Below are positions 45,926-55,667 of a DNA stretch of 64,000 nt, piece after piece. A program made the position numbers and the translations under genes. Positions within the stretch are counted from its first letter, which is position 1. Every line of letters begins with the position of its first letter. This DNA comes from Acinetobacter haemolyticus CIP 64.3 = MTCC 9819 (GTDB taxonomy: Bacteria > Pseudomonadota > Gammaproteobacteria > Pseudomonadales > Moraxellaceae): contig NZ_KB849801.1 in assembly GCF_000369065.1 (NCBI RefSeq), positions 54,637 to 118,636 of the forward strand, written 5' to 3'. Below the pieces are notes generated by a model. That model ran no database searches. It was not told the DNA's origin and was given only the letters and a program-made list of their open reading frames with translations.

Positions 45926-46175
45926 CTTAAATAAAAAGTCTCCGACAAACCCGGTACGGTTCACTTATAGGAGCGGTAGTTTCCGAGTTCGTTGCAGGTG
46001 CTGGCGGTACAAGTGCAGGTTTAGCCTATCAAATTTTACAGGCAGGATTCCAACTAGATTTACCGTTAATGTTTGCTGCACTATTTCTAATTACTTGTAC
46101 GGGCTTAGGGCTGTTCGTATTGATGTCTTTATTAAGTCGTGTATTTCTCAGTAAATGGCATGAGAGTGAACAAGC

Positions 46176-47618
46176 ATGATGAATAACAGCTATTTGATTA
46201 AAAATGCGCATGCAATTTTGACAGGTTTATCTGGTACAGCAGCGCGTTCATCTGCTACGGATATTCGGATTCAAAATGGAAAAATTTCTGAAGTTGGGCA
46301 ATTAACTGAGCTTGAAAATGAACAGGTTGTAAATGCGAAAGATTGTGTTATTTATCCTGCATGGGTGAATACTCATCACCATTTATTTCAGTCTTTATTA
46401 AAAGGAGAACCTCAGGGTTTAAATCAAAACTTAAGTGCATGGCTTGCGACTACACCGTATCGATTCCGAGGCGCATTCGATGAAACGACGTTTAGAATCG
46501 CAGTGCGTATAGGTTTAATCGAGTTACTACGCTCAGGTTGCGCAACAGTTGCAGATCATCATTATTTATATTGGCCGAAAATGTCGTTTGATGGTGCTGC
46601 TATTTTATTTGATGAAGCTGAAAAGCTCGGCATGCGTTTTGTATTATGTCGTGGTGGTGCAACGCTTACACGTGGTTTAGAAAGTGATTTACCACAAGCA
46701 TTACGTCCAGAAAAATTTGATGATTATATGGCTGACATAGAGCGGTTAGTTCATTTATATCATCAATCAGAAGGCAACTCTTTTAGAAAAATTGTAATGG
46801 CCCCCACATCAACTTTACATTCCATGACACCAGAACAATTTAGAGAAAGAGCAAAAATTGCTAGAAGGCTTGGTATAGGTATGCATAGTCATTTATCTGA
46901 AACGGTAGATTATTTGGACGCAGCAAAAGCTAAATTTAATATGACACCTGTGCAATATTGTGCTGAAAATGATTGGGTGGGCAATGATGTTTGGTTTGCT
47001 CATTTGGTGAAGCTATTACCTGACGAAATCCAAATTTTGGGTCAAACAAAAACAGGAGTTGCACATTGTCCTCAAAGTAATGCACGTTTAGGTAGTGGTA
47101 TCGCTGATTTGGTAAGTTTAGAAAAAGCTGGCATGACAATTTCGATTGGTGTTGACGGTGCAGCGTCCAACGAGGCTGCTGATATGTTGTCAGAAACACA
47201 TGCCGCATGGTTATTACAACGTGCGAGAAAAGGTATGTTGGCAAAACCACAATATGAAGGTGGGATGTTTGAGGGTGGTGCCGATGCTGCAAGTATTGAA
47301 GATATTATTCGCTGGGGAACAGTAGGTGGTGCAAAAGTTCTCGGTTTAGATCAAGTCGGTACGATTGAGATCGGTCAACAAGCGGATTTGGTATTGTATC
47401 GTTTGGATGATCCTCGTTATTTGGGCTTACAAGATATGGCGATTGGTCCTATTGCAAGTGGTGGTCGCGCGTATATTAAAGCGATGTTTGTTGCAGGTAA
47501 AATGGTGGTGGAAAATGACCAAATTCCTGATGTTGATATGATGGAGCTGGCTTCGCAAGCGAAACAATCAGTAAAGCTGTTACAGCAGCGGAGTATGCAA
47601 ATGGCTAAAATAGCCTAA
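46176..47618 (+). CDS. 8-oxoguanine/guanine deaminase-like amidohydrolase
   Basis: A protein of 480 residues of the metal-dependent amidohydrolases. The N-terminal ligands are in NTHHHLFQSLLKG; GIGMHSHLSETVDY, GVAHCPQSNARLGSGIADL and GVDGAASNEAADML follow. The pattern is closest to the 8-oxoguanine deaminase type, which releases urate directly; guanine deaminase or another aminohydrolase is possible. It is coupled by ATGA to the ABC permease, so the transporter likely imports its substrate or a related base. The IS in the permease lies 213 bases upstream and may be polar on it. Confidence 0.82.
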   Translation: MMNNSYLIKNAHAILTGLSGTAARSSATDIRIQNGKISEVGQLTELENEQVVNAKDCVIYPAWVNTHHHLFQSLLKGEPQGLNQNLSAWLATTPYRFRGAFDETTFRIAVRIGLIELLRSGCATVADHHYLYWPKMSFDGAAILFDEAEKLGMRFVLCRGGATLTRGLESDLPQALRPEKFDDYMADIERLVHLYHQSEGNSFRKIVMAPTSTLHSMTPEQFRERAKIARRLGIGMHSHLSETVDYLDAAKAKFNMTPVQYCAENDWVGNDVWFAHLVKLLPDEIQILGQTKTGVAHCPQSNARLGSGIADLVSLEKAGMTISIGVDGAASNEAADMLSETHAAWLLQRARKGMLAKPQYEGGMFEGGADAASIEDIIRWGTVGGAKVLGLDQVGTIEIGQQADLVLYRLDDPRYLGLQDMAIGPIASGGRAYIKAMFVAGKMVVENDQIPDVDMMELASQAKQSVKLLQQRSMQMAKIA

Positions 47619-47698
47619 GAGGTTATGTAACATTGTTAGGCTATGATCTACTTTAGAACTTAAGCTTTTAGAATTTATATTGCTGATTACTATCGTGG

Positions 47699-47820
47699 GG
47701 CGGCATGGATGCCGCCTGTTGGACTGCGGTAGCAGGGAAGTACCGTCAGGCTAACAAAGGATTTTTGATTACTTTTGATCCTTCAAAAGTAAAAAATAGC
47801 CAATACAAAAGCAATCTGTT
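47699..47820 (-). repeat. Dispersed intergenic repeat, copy 2
   Basis: The reverse complement closely follows the repeat at 39768-39918: AACAGAT, TGTATTGG, TTACTTTTGAAGGATCAAAA, then CCTTTGTTAGCCTGACGG, ending in GGCGGCAT-CC-ATGCCGCC. The middle part is shorter by about 25 bases. The two copies are in opposite orientation in gaps between genes. Confidence 0.8.
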
Positions 47821-47868
47821 TGTACATCGCTGATGTAGCAGTGCTAGAAAACTGTAAAAGAAATAGAT

Positions 47869-48819
47869 CTATCCCTGATAAGGATGATATCTATACCAAT
47901 GTTCCGCAATTTGCTGACGAGTACAAATCCATACCCGATCATGATTTTGTACATAATCCAAAAAGCGCTGTAATGCTTTAAAACGGGCAGGGCGACCTAG
48001 AATTCGACAATGCATCCCGATAGATAACATTTTCGGTGAAGTCGCTCCTTCAGCATACAGCACATCAAAAGCATCTTTTAAATACTCAAAAAAATCTTCA
48101 CTACGATTAAAACCAGTCGGTGAGGCGAACTTCATATCGTTGGTATCAAGGGTATAAGGAATAATGAGATGTGGACGAGTTTCACCATTCTCTTTTGATA
48201 GTGTTGTCCAAAAAGGTAGATCATCCCCATAATAATCACTGTCATACTGAATCTGATCATAGTCAGCCAAGAGTTGACGAGTATTGGGACTATCACGCCC
48301 TGTATACCAACCTGTTGGATATTCCCCAAATAAATCTTTTAAAATTTGCATGGCTTCAGCCATATGTGCTTTCTCGGTTTCAATATCTACATTTTGATAA
48401 TGAATCCAACGTAAACCATGAGAAACAACATCATAATGATGCTGTTTAATTGCTTCTACAATTAAGGGATTTCGTTGTAGTGCCATGGCGACTGCAAAGA
48501 TACTCATAGGTAAATTACGTTTGGCAAACTCTTGATGAATGCGCCAGAAACCAACGCGTGAACCATATTCGTATATAGAATCCATGGACAAATGTCGTGC
48601 TGGATAGCTTTCAGCACCGCTGATTTCAGAAAGAAACTGCTCTGAACCATCATCACCATGCAAAATGTGTTTTTCTCCACCTTCTTCATAATTCAATACA
48701 AACTGAACGGCAATTTTGGCTTGATTTGGCCACTGCGCATGTGGAGGATGATTGGCATAACCTAGCATATCTCGAGGATAATCATGGGTGACATGGTTAG
48801 TTTGATCTATGAGTGTCAT
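47869..48819 (-). CDS. puuE: Allantoinase PuuE (polysaccharide deacetylase-like)
   Basis: A protein of 316 residues. The N-terminal DYPRDMLGYANHPPHAQWPNQAKIAVQFVLNYEEGGE is the mark of the PuuE group. The NodB-like fold follows, with GFWRIHQEFAKRNLP, EVVSHG-like DVVSHGLRWIHYQNV and GWYTGRDSPNTRQLL. PuuE-type allantoinases open allantoin to allantoate without relation to the amidohydrolase type. It fills the step between UraD and allantoicase in this window. It is transcribed towards the deaminase gene with a repeat element between. Confidence 0.9.
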   Translation of the reverse strand: MTLIDQTNHVTHDYPRDMLGYANHPPHAQWPNQAKIAVQFVLNYEEGGEKHILHGDDGSEQFLSEISGAESYPARHLSMDSIYEYGSRVGFWRIHQEFAKRNLPMSIFAVAMALQRNPLIVEAIKQHHYDVVSHGLRWIHYQNVDIETEKAHMAEAMQILKDLFGEYPTGWYTGRDSPNTRQLLADYDQIQYDSDYYGDDLPFWTTLSKENGETRPHLIIPYTLDTNDMKFASPTGFNRSEDFFEYLKDAFDVLYAEGATSPKMLSIGMHCRILGRPARFKALQRFLDYVQNHDRVWICTRQQIAEHWYRYHPYQG

Positions 48820-48923
48820 GGGTTTGCCTAAGAAGATGGAAATGTGAAACTTCTCATTAAATTACTCGATGGATTGTTTTGGTGTCAAACAATAAAACAA
48901 TATAAATCATATGTTTGTGTGTT

Positions 48924-49880
48924 TTATTTTGGTGCGTTAATCGAGTTTATTTGCTGAGTAATCTTTATCATGCGCAATTTTAGTGCTTCCATATGTTCAA
49001 TGATTTGATTCATCATAATTTGTGATATTCGTGAGAGTTGCCGTTTTGGTGCAACACACAAGGCAAGGGTAATCGGATGTAGTCCATTTTCGTGAATCGT
49101 TCTGAACTCAAATTCACCATTTTCAATAAAAGCATAGGCATCTAGATAACTCATGATACCAATGCCTAGACTGTTTCTAAGCAATGAAAGCATCATACGA
49201 ATATCGTTACATTCAATTTGATGGGGAGGATTAAAATCATGTTTCTTATATAAAGCCATCACATGATCATGAATAATCAACGGTGCAGCAGCGATGATAT
49301 GGTTGAATTCCAGTGTATCGGAGAAATAGATTTTTTCTTTGTTTGCTAAGGGATGTTGTTTGGGAATGACAAAACCGAGTGGCATTTCAATAAATGAGCT
49401 GACTTGCAATTGATGCTGATGTTTTGGATTGAGGATTAAACCAAAATCGAGTTCTGCATTAATTACGAGATCAGCAACATAGTCGCTATCTAACACGCGA
49501 ATATTGAAATTAATCCAAGGATAATCTTGATGAATGGATTGAATAACATCCGTGACAAAACTTTCACTGAGCGCGGAAATTACGCCAAAATCAATTGAAC
49601 CACGCTGTAAGCCTTGGATTTCATTCAAGCGCTTTTGTGTCATTTGAAAGTCTTTTTGCCAACTTCGCAAATCTGCATATAGCAACTCACCGGCCAAAGT
49701 TAGTTTTAAGCCATTTGGCAGGCGTTCAAATAAAGCTACACCAAGTTCCTCTTCAGCTAAAACGATCTGACGATGTACCGCTGAAACTGAAATAAAAAGC
49801 TGATCCGCTGCTTTTCTTAAACTACCGGTTTTGGCGACTGCAATAAAATATTCAGCGAAGCGAGAAAAGGGTAATGCCAT
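48924..49880 (-). CDS. LysR-family regulator
   Basis: A protein of 318 residues with the LysR helix-turn-helix (FIAVAKTGSLRKAADQLFISVSAVHRQIVLAEEELGVALFERL) and a periplasmic-binding-like effector domain (IDFGVISALSESFVTDVI, LDFGLILNPKHQHQL, LRNSLGIGIMSYLDAY). It is divergent from the HpxD-like oxygenase gene, with a perfect inverted repeat between them, so it most likely controls that gene in response to a purine. It lies 104 bases upstream of puuE in the same direction and might also affect it. Confidence 0.88.
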   Translation of the reverse strand: MALPFSRFAEYFIAVAKTGSLRKAADQLFISVSAVHRQIVLAEEELGVALFERLPNGLKLTLAGELLYADLRSWQKDFQMTQKRLNEIQGLQRGSIDFGVISALSESFVTDVIQSIHQDYPWINFNIRVLDSDYVADLVINAELDFGLILNPKHQHQLQVSSFIEMPLGFVIPKQHPLANKEKIYFSDTLEFNHIIAAAPLIIHDHVMALYKKHDFNPPHQIECNDIRMMLSLLRNSLGIGIMSYLDAYAFIENGEFEFRTIHENGLHPITLALCVAPKRQLSRISQIMMNQIIEHMEALKLRMIKITQQINSINAPK

Positions 49881-49950
49881 TACATGTACGTTTTATAAAA
49901 ATAAGTATTTATACAAAAGCAATTTTAGTGCCGTTACTGTTCTAATTTTT

Positions 49951-49974
49951 AGAATGAATGATCAAATTCATTCT
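49951..49974. promoter_or_regulatory. Likely LysR operator
   Basis: Perfect 9-bp arms AGAATGAAT (49951-49959) and ATTCATTCT (49966-49974) are separated by six bases. It lies between the LysR gene and the divergent oxygenase gene, 82 bases before the oxygenase start. Confidence 0.7.
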
Positions 49975-50056
49975 AATAGACGAAAAAAATGTTCTGCTCC
50001 ACACTGCATTTAAGCCATATAGATCCGTGATCTTTAGCAGAAAATGAGAGCAAAGC

Positions 50057-51112
50057 ATGAATGCAATTCCGTTAATCAATCTTCCAGATAAACCTTGTCA
50101 CAGTCAGTTTGATGATCGGGATTGGCACATATTGGCTCAACATTGGTATCCCGTAGCACGAGTTGAAGACGTAACGACTAAGCCACAGCAAGTCACGGTG
50201 CTTGATCTGAATATGGCGATTTATAAAACTGAGTCAGGCAACATTCATTTAGTTCGTGATATTTGCCCACATCGAGGTGTACCGTTAAGCAAAGGTTGGG
50301 TTGAAGGCGAAACGATTATTTGTCCTTATCACGGTTTGCATTTCAATGAACAAGGTAAATGCATAAAAATTCCTGCACAGCCTGATCTAACCAAAATTTC
50401 TGATCGTTTTTCCTTAACCAAATTTCCTGTGGTCATAAAATATGGTTTGGTATGGACGAGTATTTTAGGACGAGACGAAAGCTCGGCAAATTTCCCAGTA
50501 CTGGATACATGGGATACAAAAGAACACCAAGGAATTTTACCTCCATATGTTGATATTGCTGGTTCAAGTGGTCGTCAATTAGAGGGTTTTATTGATGTGG
50601 CGCATTTTGCTTGGGTGCATCACAATGCATTTGCGGACAGAGAGAATCCTGTCGTTCCGAAGTATTCGACTGAACGCACCGATTATGGGTTACATACTGA
50701 ATATGTCAGTAACGTCAGTAATTATCCACATGGGATGCAACATTTAGCGCCTGATGATTTCCTTTGGGAGCGGATTTTTGATGTTTATCCACCATTTTCA
50801 GCAGTATTGACGATTCATTTTCCGAATGATGGTGTGTTAAAGATTTTAAATGCTTGTTGCCCAATCTCACATAACAAAACTCGGTTGTTTGTACCACTGA
50901 CACGTAACTTTGATACCACTGGGGATTTGCAAGCTGTTTATGACTTTAATGCACAAATTTTTGCAGAAGATCAAGAAATGGTAGAGTCTCAAAAACCTGA
51001 AGAATTACCTGTAGATATTACCATGGAAGCACATTTTGAAGCTGATCGCTCTTCAACCATGTATCGTCGTATATTGGCAGATTGGGGGTTGAGTAAGCGT
51101 TATACCGTTTAG
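50057..51112 (+). CDS. hpxD: Rieske oxygenase, HpxD-like
   Basis: A protein of 351 residues with the Rieske 2Fe-2S ligands CPHRG and CPYHG at about residues 74 and 93. A catalytic domain follows with the mononuclear iron site around EGFIDVAHFAWVHH and late Asp/Glu. It resembles HpxD of the Klebsiella hpx system, the oxygenase part of a two-component xanthine hydroxylase. With HpxO and no xanthine dehydrogenase in view, xanthine to urate is the likely step. The partner reductase (HpxE) is not in this window. Rieske demethylase relatives are the alternative. Confidence 0.78.
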   Translation: MNAIPLINLPDKPCHSQFDDRDWHILAQHWYPVARVEDVTTKPQQVTVLDLNMAIYKTESGNIHLVRDICPHRGVPLSKGWVEGETIICPYHGLHFNEQGKCIKIPAQPDLTKISDRFSLTKFPVVIKYGLVWTSILGRDESSANFPVLDTWDTKEHQGILPPYVDIAGSSGRQLEGFIDVAHFAWVHHNAFADRENPVVPKYSTERTDYGLHTEYVSNVSNYPHGMQHLAPDDFLWERIFDVYPPFSAVLTIHFPNDGVLKILNACCPISHNKTRLFVPLTRNFDTTGDLQAVYDFNAQIFAEDQEMVESQKPEELPVDITMEAHFEADRSSTMYRRILADWGLSKRYTV

Positions 51113-51190
51113 GTTACGAGTTTATCAACTCAAGAATTCAAGTGAACAAAATTCCATATTATTTAAAAGTGGGATTCTAATTGTATAAGC

Positions 51191-51202
51191 TTGTATATAC
51201 AA
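51191..51202. promoter_or_regulatory. hutC: HutC operator before hutC
   Basis: The perfect palindrome TTGTATATACAA lies 55 bases before hutC, followed directly by TTGACA. The same core TGTATATACA occurs before hutU at 52266. This matches the HutC operator type of other gammaproteobacteria. Confidence 0.8.
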
Positions 51203-51256
51203 ATTGACACTAATCCATATACAATAGCTGAAAGTATTTTGTATGAGTTTTAGTCA

Positions 51257-52009
51257 ATGTCAAGAACATCCAAGCAAAACGATTTGGATTTATCACTCGG
51301 GGAAGATAGTCCCGTTCCTTTATATTTACGTGTAAAGCAAATGATTTCACAAAAAATCTATGAAGGCACATGGACAGTCAATAAAAAGATTCCATCCGAG
51401 AGTGAATTAGTCAATTTGCTTGGTTGCAGTCGTATGACAGTCAACCGCGCTTTGCGTGAGTTGACTAGTGAAGGCTTGTTGGTACGTATACAAGGTGTGG
51501 GTTCTTTTGTTGCGGAAGGACAAGGGCGAACAGCTTTATTTCACGTGAATAATATTGCTGAAGAGATTATCGCTCGAAATCATAAGCATCGTGCAGAAGT
51601 GTTAGTGTTAGAGCAAATTCAATCTGATGCTGAGCAGAGTGTGTTAATGCAGATGCGTGAAGGGCAAAAGCTATTTCATTCGATTATTGTGCATTATGAA
51701 AATGATGTGCCTGTACAAATCGAAGACCGTTTGGTTGATCCAGTGCTGATACCAGATTACTTAGCACAAGATTTTACAGCGATTACACCGAATGCATATT
51801 TGATGTCAAAGGCACCTGTGACTGAGGGTGAGCATGTGGTTACGGCGATTTTAGCTTCTGCTCAAGAATGTAAATGGTTGAAGATTAATAAAACAGAACC
51901 ATGTCTGTTGATCCGCCGCCGTACATGGTCAAATAAACAACTGATTTCCAGTGCGCGTTTGATTTATCCGGGTAGTCGTTATTATCTGGAAGGTAAGTTT
52001 ACGCAATGA
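51257..52009 (+). CDS. hutC: Histidine-utilisation repressor HutC
   Basis: A protein of 250 residues. The GntR winged helix (VKQMISQKIYEGTWTVNKKIPSESELVNLLGCSRMTVNRALRELTSEGLLVRIQGVGSFVA) is followed by a UTRA ligand domain (EEIIARNHKHRAEVL, FHSIIVHYENDVPVQIEDRLV). Urocanate is the known inducer that releases HutC. It is followed by its own terminator and then hutU with a second operator, so it probably represses both itself and the hut genes. Confidence 0.92.
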   Translation: MSRTSKQNDLDLSLGEDSPVPLYLRVKQMISQKIYEGTWTVNKKIPSESELVNLLGCSRMTVNRALRELTSEGLLVRIQGVGSFVAEGQGRTALFHVNNIAEEIIARNHKHRAEVLVLEQIQSDAEQSVLMQMREGQKLFHSIIVHYENDVPVQIEDRLVDPVLIPDYLAQDFTAITPNAYLMSKAPVTEGEHVVTAILASAQECKWLKINKTEPCLLIRRRTWSNKQLISSARLIYPGSRYYLEGKFTQ

Positions 52010-52123
52010 TTTCATCTTTCTAATCTCATTGGAAATACTTGAAAAATATCGCTTTTAGTCAGCAGAATATACAACATGCTTGTCTAATAGCACTGAAAAA
52101 GTCTAATTTTATCTCTCTTTTTT

Positions 52124-52157
52124 AAAACCCATACAAATTGTAGTTGTATGGGTTTTT
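52124..52157 (+). terminator. Terminator after hutC
   Basis: AAAACCCATACAA (52124-52136) pairs with TTGTATGGGTTTTTT (52144-52158) over a 7-base loop, ending in a T run. It is a clear rho-independent terminator. Confidence 0.9.
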
Positions 52158-52265
52158 TGTTGTCGAATAAAAAATAAATTATTTTATTTCATATGCTTGA
52201 GATTTATTTTTAGAAATGGAATGAAATGCATCTTTTCAAGGTAAAAGTTTTGTGTAGTATATAGA

Positions 52266-52275
52266 TGTATATACA
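52266..52275. promoter_or_regulatory. HutC operator before hutU
   Basis: The palindrome TGTATATACA, in ATGTATATACAAG, is shared with the site before hutC. It lies 71 bases before the hutU start. Confidence 0.78.
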
Positions 52276-52345
52276 AGTTAATACATGCTATATCGTAAAT
52301 AACAGTTTAACTTGCTAACCAAATTCCATCGAAAGGAGTCTCATC

Positions 52346-54019
52346 GTGACAACGACAACAAAATTTCGTGACGTAGAAATTCGCGCACCACGTGGTACAC
52401 AGCTCAGTGCAAAAAGTTGGTTAACTGAAGCGCCGTTACGCATGCTGATGAATAATCTTGACCCTGATGTTGCAGAAAATCCGAAAGAGCTTGTTGTTTA
52501 CGGTGGGATTGGACGAGCAGCACGTAATTGGGAATGCTTTGATAAGATCGTTGAAACATTAAAAACACTAGAAGCGGATGAAACCCTATTGGTTCAATCA
52601 GGGAAGCCTGTTGGCGTGTTTAAAACTCATAAAGACGCGCCACGTGTTTTGATTGCAAACTCGAACTTAGTTCCTCATTGGGCGAATTGGGAACATTTCA
52701 ATGAATTAGATGCAAAAGGCTTGGCGATGTACGGTCAAATGACAGCAGGTTCATGGATCTACATTGGTAGCCAAGGCATCGTACAAGGTACATACGAAAC
52801 TTTTGTAGAAGCAGGTCGTCAACATTACAACGGTGATTTAACAGGTCGTTGGGTACTCACTGCTGGTTTAGGTGGTATGGGTGGTGCTCAACCATTAGCA
52901 GCAACATTGGCTGGTGCTTGTTCACTGAATATTGAATGCCAACAAACCAGTATCGATTTCCGTTTACGCACACGTTATGTTGATGAACAAGCGACTGATT
53001 TGGATGATGCATTAGCACGTATTGAAAAATACACCAAAGAAGGTAAAGCTGTTTCGATCGCATTGCATGGTAATGCAGCAGAAATTTTACCTGAATTAGT
53101 TCGTCGCGGTGTACGTCCCGATATGGTCACTGACCAAACCAGTGCACATGATCCACTTAATGGTTATTTGCCAGTGGGTTGGACGTGGGAAGAATATCGT
53201 CAACGTGCTCAAACTGAACCTGAAGTTGTGGTAAAAGCGGCTAAACAATCGATGGCAAAACACGTACAAGCGATGCTTGATTTCCAAAAAATGGGTGTGC
53301 CAACATTTGACTATGGCAACAACATTCGTCAAATGGCACAAGAAGAAGGTGTTGCGAACGCTTTTGATTTTCCAGGTTTCGTGCCTGCTTATATTCGCCC
53401 ATTATTCTGTCGTGGCGTAGGTCCATTCCGTTGGGTTGCATTGTCTGGTGATCCAGAAGATATCTATAAAACAGATGCAAAAGTAAAAGAGTTAATCCCT
53501 GATGATGAGCATTTGCATCGTTGGTTGGATATGGCGCGTGAACGTATTAGCTTCCAAGGTCTACCAGCACGTATTTGTTGGGTCGGTTTAGGTTTACGTG
53601 CAAAACTCGGTTTAGCTTTTAATGAAATGGTTCGTAGTGGTGAGCTTTCAGCACCGATCGTCATTGGTCGTGATCATTTAGATTCAGGTTCAGTATCTAG
53701 TCCGAATCGTGAAACAGAAGCGATGCAAGATGGTTCAGATGCAGTATCAGATTGGCCATTATTAAATGCGCTCTTGAACACCGCAGGTGGCGCAACTTGG
53801 GTATCGCTGCATCATGGTGGTGGTGTGGGTATGGGATTCTCTCAACACTCTGGTGTCGTGATTGTATGTGATGGTACTGATGAAGCAGCAGCACGTATTG
53901 CACGTGTATTGACCAATGACCCTGCAACAGGGGTGATGCGTCATGCAGATGCAGGTTATGACATTGCGATTGATTGTGCTAAAGAGCAAGGTTTGAACTT
54001 GCCAATGATTACTCAATAA
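52346..54019 (+). CDS. hutU: Urocanate hydratase
   Basis: A protein of 557 residues from a GTG start placed 7 bases after AAAGGAG; there is no nearby ATG. It has the family blocks [41 protein letters not shown] (NAD site), [31 protein letters not shown] and [17 protein letters not shown]. It converts urocanate to imidazolone propionate. It is the first structural gene of the hut operon. Confidence 0.95.
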   Translation: MTTTTKFRDVEIRAPRGTQLSAKSWLTEAPLRMLMNNLDPDVAENPKELVVYGGIGRAARNWECFDKIVETLKTLEADETLLVQSGKPVGVFKTHKDAPRVLIANSNLVPHWANWEHFNELDAKGLAMYGQMTAGSWIYIGSQGIVQGTYETFVEAGRQHYNGDLTGRWVLTAGLGGMGGAQPLAATLAGACSLNIECQQTSIDFRLRTRYVDEQATDLDDALARIEKYTKEGKAVSIALHGNAAEILPELVRRGVRPDMVTDQTSAHDPLNGYLPVGWTWEEYRQRAQTEPEVVVKAAKQSMAKHVQAMLDFQKMGVPTFDYGNNIRQMAQEEGVANAFDFPGFVPAYIRPLFCRGVGPFRWVALSGDPEDIYKTDAKVKELIPDDEHLHRWLDMARERISFQGLPARICWVGLGLRAKLGLAFNEMVRSGELSAPIVIGRDHLDSGSVSSPNRETEAMQDGSDAVSDWPLLNALLNTAGGATWVSLHHGGGVGMGFSQHSGVVIVCDGTDEAAARIARVLTNDPATGVMRHADAGYDIAIDCAKEQGLNLPMITQ

Positions 54020-54108
54020 AAAATCACTCAATCACATTTACGGCGTTTTTTGCAATTGTGTAAGAGGCGCTGTAAGAGAACAATATAGTTCAAAATAGGA
54101 CACCAATC

Positions 54109-55647
54109 ATGGAACTTCTCATTCAACCCGGCAAATTAACGCTAGCAGATCTTCGCCAAGCTTATTTAAATCCGATTAAAGTTAAACTTGATGAAAGTGC
54201 ATCGGCTGCGATAGAAGCCAGCGTTGCTTGCGTGGAAAAAATTGTCAATGAAGGTCGTACTGCCTACGGGATTAATACAGGCTTTGGCTTGCTTGCCTCA
54301 ACGAAAATTGCGCCTGAAGATTTAGAGAAACTACAACGTTCATTGGTTCTTTCGCACGCTGCAGGTGTTGGCGAGCCATTAGATGATGCAATGGTTCGTT
54401 TAATCATGTTGCTTAAAGCCAATAGTCTGGCACGTGGTTTCTCAGGTATTCGCCGTAAAGTGATTGATGCCATTGTTGCGTTGATCAATGCGCAAGTCTA
54501 TCCACATATTCCACTCAAAGGATCGGTTGGTGCTTCAGGTGATTTAGCCCCATTAGCACACATGTCATTGGTTTTATTAGGTGAGGGTAAAGCTCGTTAT
54601 AAAGGTGAGTGGCTATCTGCTGTTGATGCACTAAAAGCGGCTGGTTTAGAACCAATCTCTCTTGCGGCTAAAGAAGGTTTGGCCTTATTAAATGGTACAC
54701 AAGTATCAACAGCGTATGCGTTACGTGGTTTATTTGAAGCAGAAGATTTATTTGCAGCAGCTACGGTTTGTGGTGGTTTAAGTGTTGAAGCAATGTTGGG
54801 TTCACGTGCACCATTTGATGCTCGTATCCATGAAGCACGTGGTCAACGTGGGCAAATCGATGTTGCTGCGGCTTATCGTGACTTATTGACTGACTCAAGT
54901 GAAATTGCCCACTCACATGAAGATTGCAGCAAAGTTCAAGATCCATATTCACTGCGTTGCCAACCTCAAGTAATGGGTGCTTGTTTGACTCAAATTCGTC
55001 AAGCAGCGGAAGTATTAGAAATTGAATCAAATGCTGTGTCGGATAACCCACTGGTTTTCGCTGCTGAAGGTGATGTGATTTCAGGTGGTAATTTCCATGC
55101 TGAACCTGTTGCGATGGCAGCAGATAATTTGGCACTGGCAATTGCAGAAATTGGTTCACTGTCTGAACGTCGTATTTCGATGATGATGGACCGCCATATG
55201 TCACAACTTCCACCGTTCTTAGTTGCCAATGGTGGGGTCAATTCAGGATTTATGATTGCTCAAGTCACAGCCGCAGCTTTGGCAAGTGACAACAAAGCTT
55301 TAGCACATCCTGCAAGTGTAGATAGTTTGCCAACTTCAGCAAACCAAGAAGACCATGTTTCTATGGCACCAAATGCAGGGAAACGTTTATGGTATATGGC
55401 TGATAATGTTCGTGGCATCTTGGCAGTGGAGTGGTTAGGTGCCTGTCAAGGTCTTGATTTCCGTGAAGGTTTAAAAAGCTCTCCGAAACTTGAACGTGCT
55501 CGTAAAGTGTTGCGTGATCAAGTGCCGTATTACAGTGAAGACCGTTTCTTTGCTCCTGATATTGAACAAGCAAGTGAGTTACTCGCAAGTGGTTGTTTGA
55601 ATGAGCTCATTCTCCCAAATTTGTTACCGAGTTTAGTTAAAGCTTAA
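54109..55647 (+). CDS. hutH: Histidine ammonia-lyase
   Basis: A protein of 512 residues. The self-made MIO cofactor forms from Ala142-Ser143-Gly144 in [12 protein letters not shown]. Other family parts are [40 protein letters not shown], and SADQEDHVS-like [15 protein letters not shown]. It removes ammonia from histidine to give urocanate. It lies 89 bases after hutU. In A. baumannii this step is tied to zinc release from histidine-bound pools. Confidence 0.95.
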   Translation: MELLIQPGKLTLADLRQAYLNPIKVKLDESASAAIEASVACVEKIVNEGRTAYGINTGFGLLASTKIAPEDLEKLQRSLVLSHAAGVGEPLDDAMVRLIMLLKANSLARGFSGIRRKVIDAIVALINAQVYPHIPLKGSVGASGDLAPLAHMSLVLLGEGKARYKGEWLSAVDALKAAGLEPISLAAKEGLALLNGTQVSTAYALRGLFEAEDLFAAATVCGGLSVEAMLGSRAPFDARIHEARGQRGQIDVAAAYRDLLTDSSEIAHSHEDCSKVQDPYSLRCQPQVMGACLTQIRQAAEVLEIESNAVSDNPLVFAAEGDVISGGNFHAEPVAMAADNLALAIAEIGSLSERRISMMMDRHMSQLPPFLVANGGVNSGFMIAQVTAAALASDNKALAHPASVDSLPTSANQEDHVSMAPNAGKRLWYMADNVRGILAVEWLGACQGLDFREGLKSSPKLERARKVLRDQVPYYSEDRFFAPDIEQASELLASGCLNELILPNLLPSLVKA

Positions 55648-55667
55648 TCAGTACAACATGAAAGACA

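Larger units (their letters stand above)
44656..45963 (+). mobile_element. IS3-family element, copy A2
   Basis: 1308 bp if started at the T as in the other copies. The terminal repeats are TGAACCGTACCGGG and CCCGGTACGGTTCA. Its translated orfA and orfB are the same as in copy A3. The flanks do not give a matching 3-base repeat with these ends (GCT and CTT). They do if the element starts at G44657, making the duplication CTT (44654-44656 and 45964-45966). It interrupts the ABC permease. Confidence 0.93.
44069..46179 (+). pseudogene. ABC transporter permease, split by an IS element
   Basis: The N-terminal 196 codons (44069-44656) hold the first membrane helices and the EAA-type loop (QINKASRWQILMRLRVPNALPYFFGGLRISCGLAL). 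The C-terminal part (from 45964) continues LIGAVVSEFVAGAGGTSAGLAYQI and the last helices, ending at TGA 46177-46179. Removing the IS and one CTT copy joins the frame as …LAL-IGAVVSEF…. The start is ATG 44069 or 44075, overlapping the ATPase stop. The end overlaps the deaminase start (ATGA), so the IS may also reduce deaminase expression. Confidence 0.92.
52010..52345. other. 336-base gap hutC-hutU
   Basis: Contains the hutC terminator, then an AT-rich stretch that must hold the hutU promoter, with the HutC operator at 52266-52275 and GAAAGGAG before the hutU start. No gene was seen in it. Confidence 0.7.
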
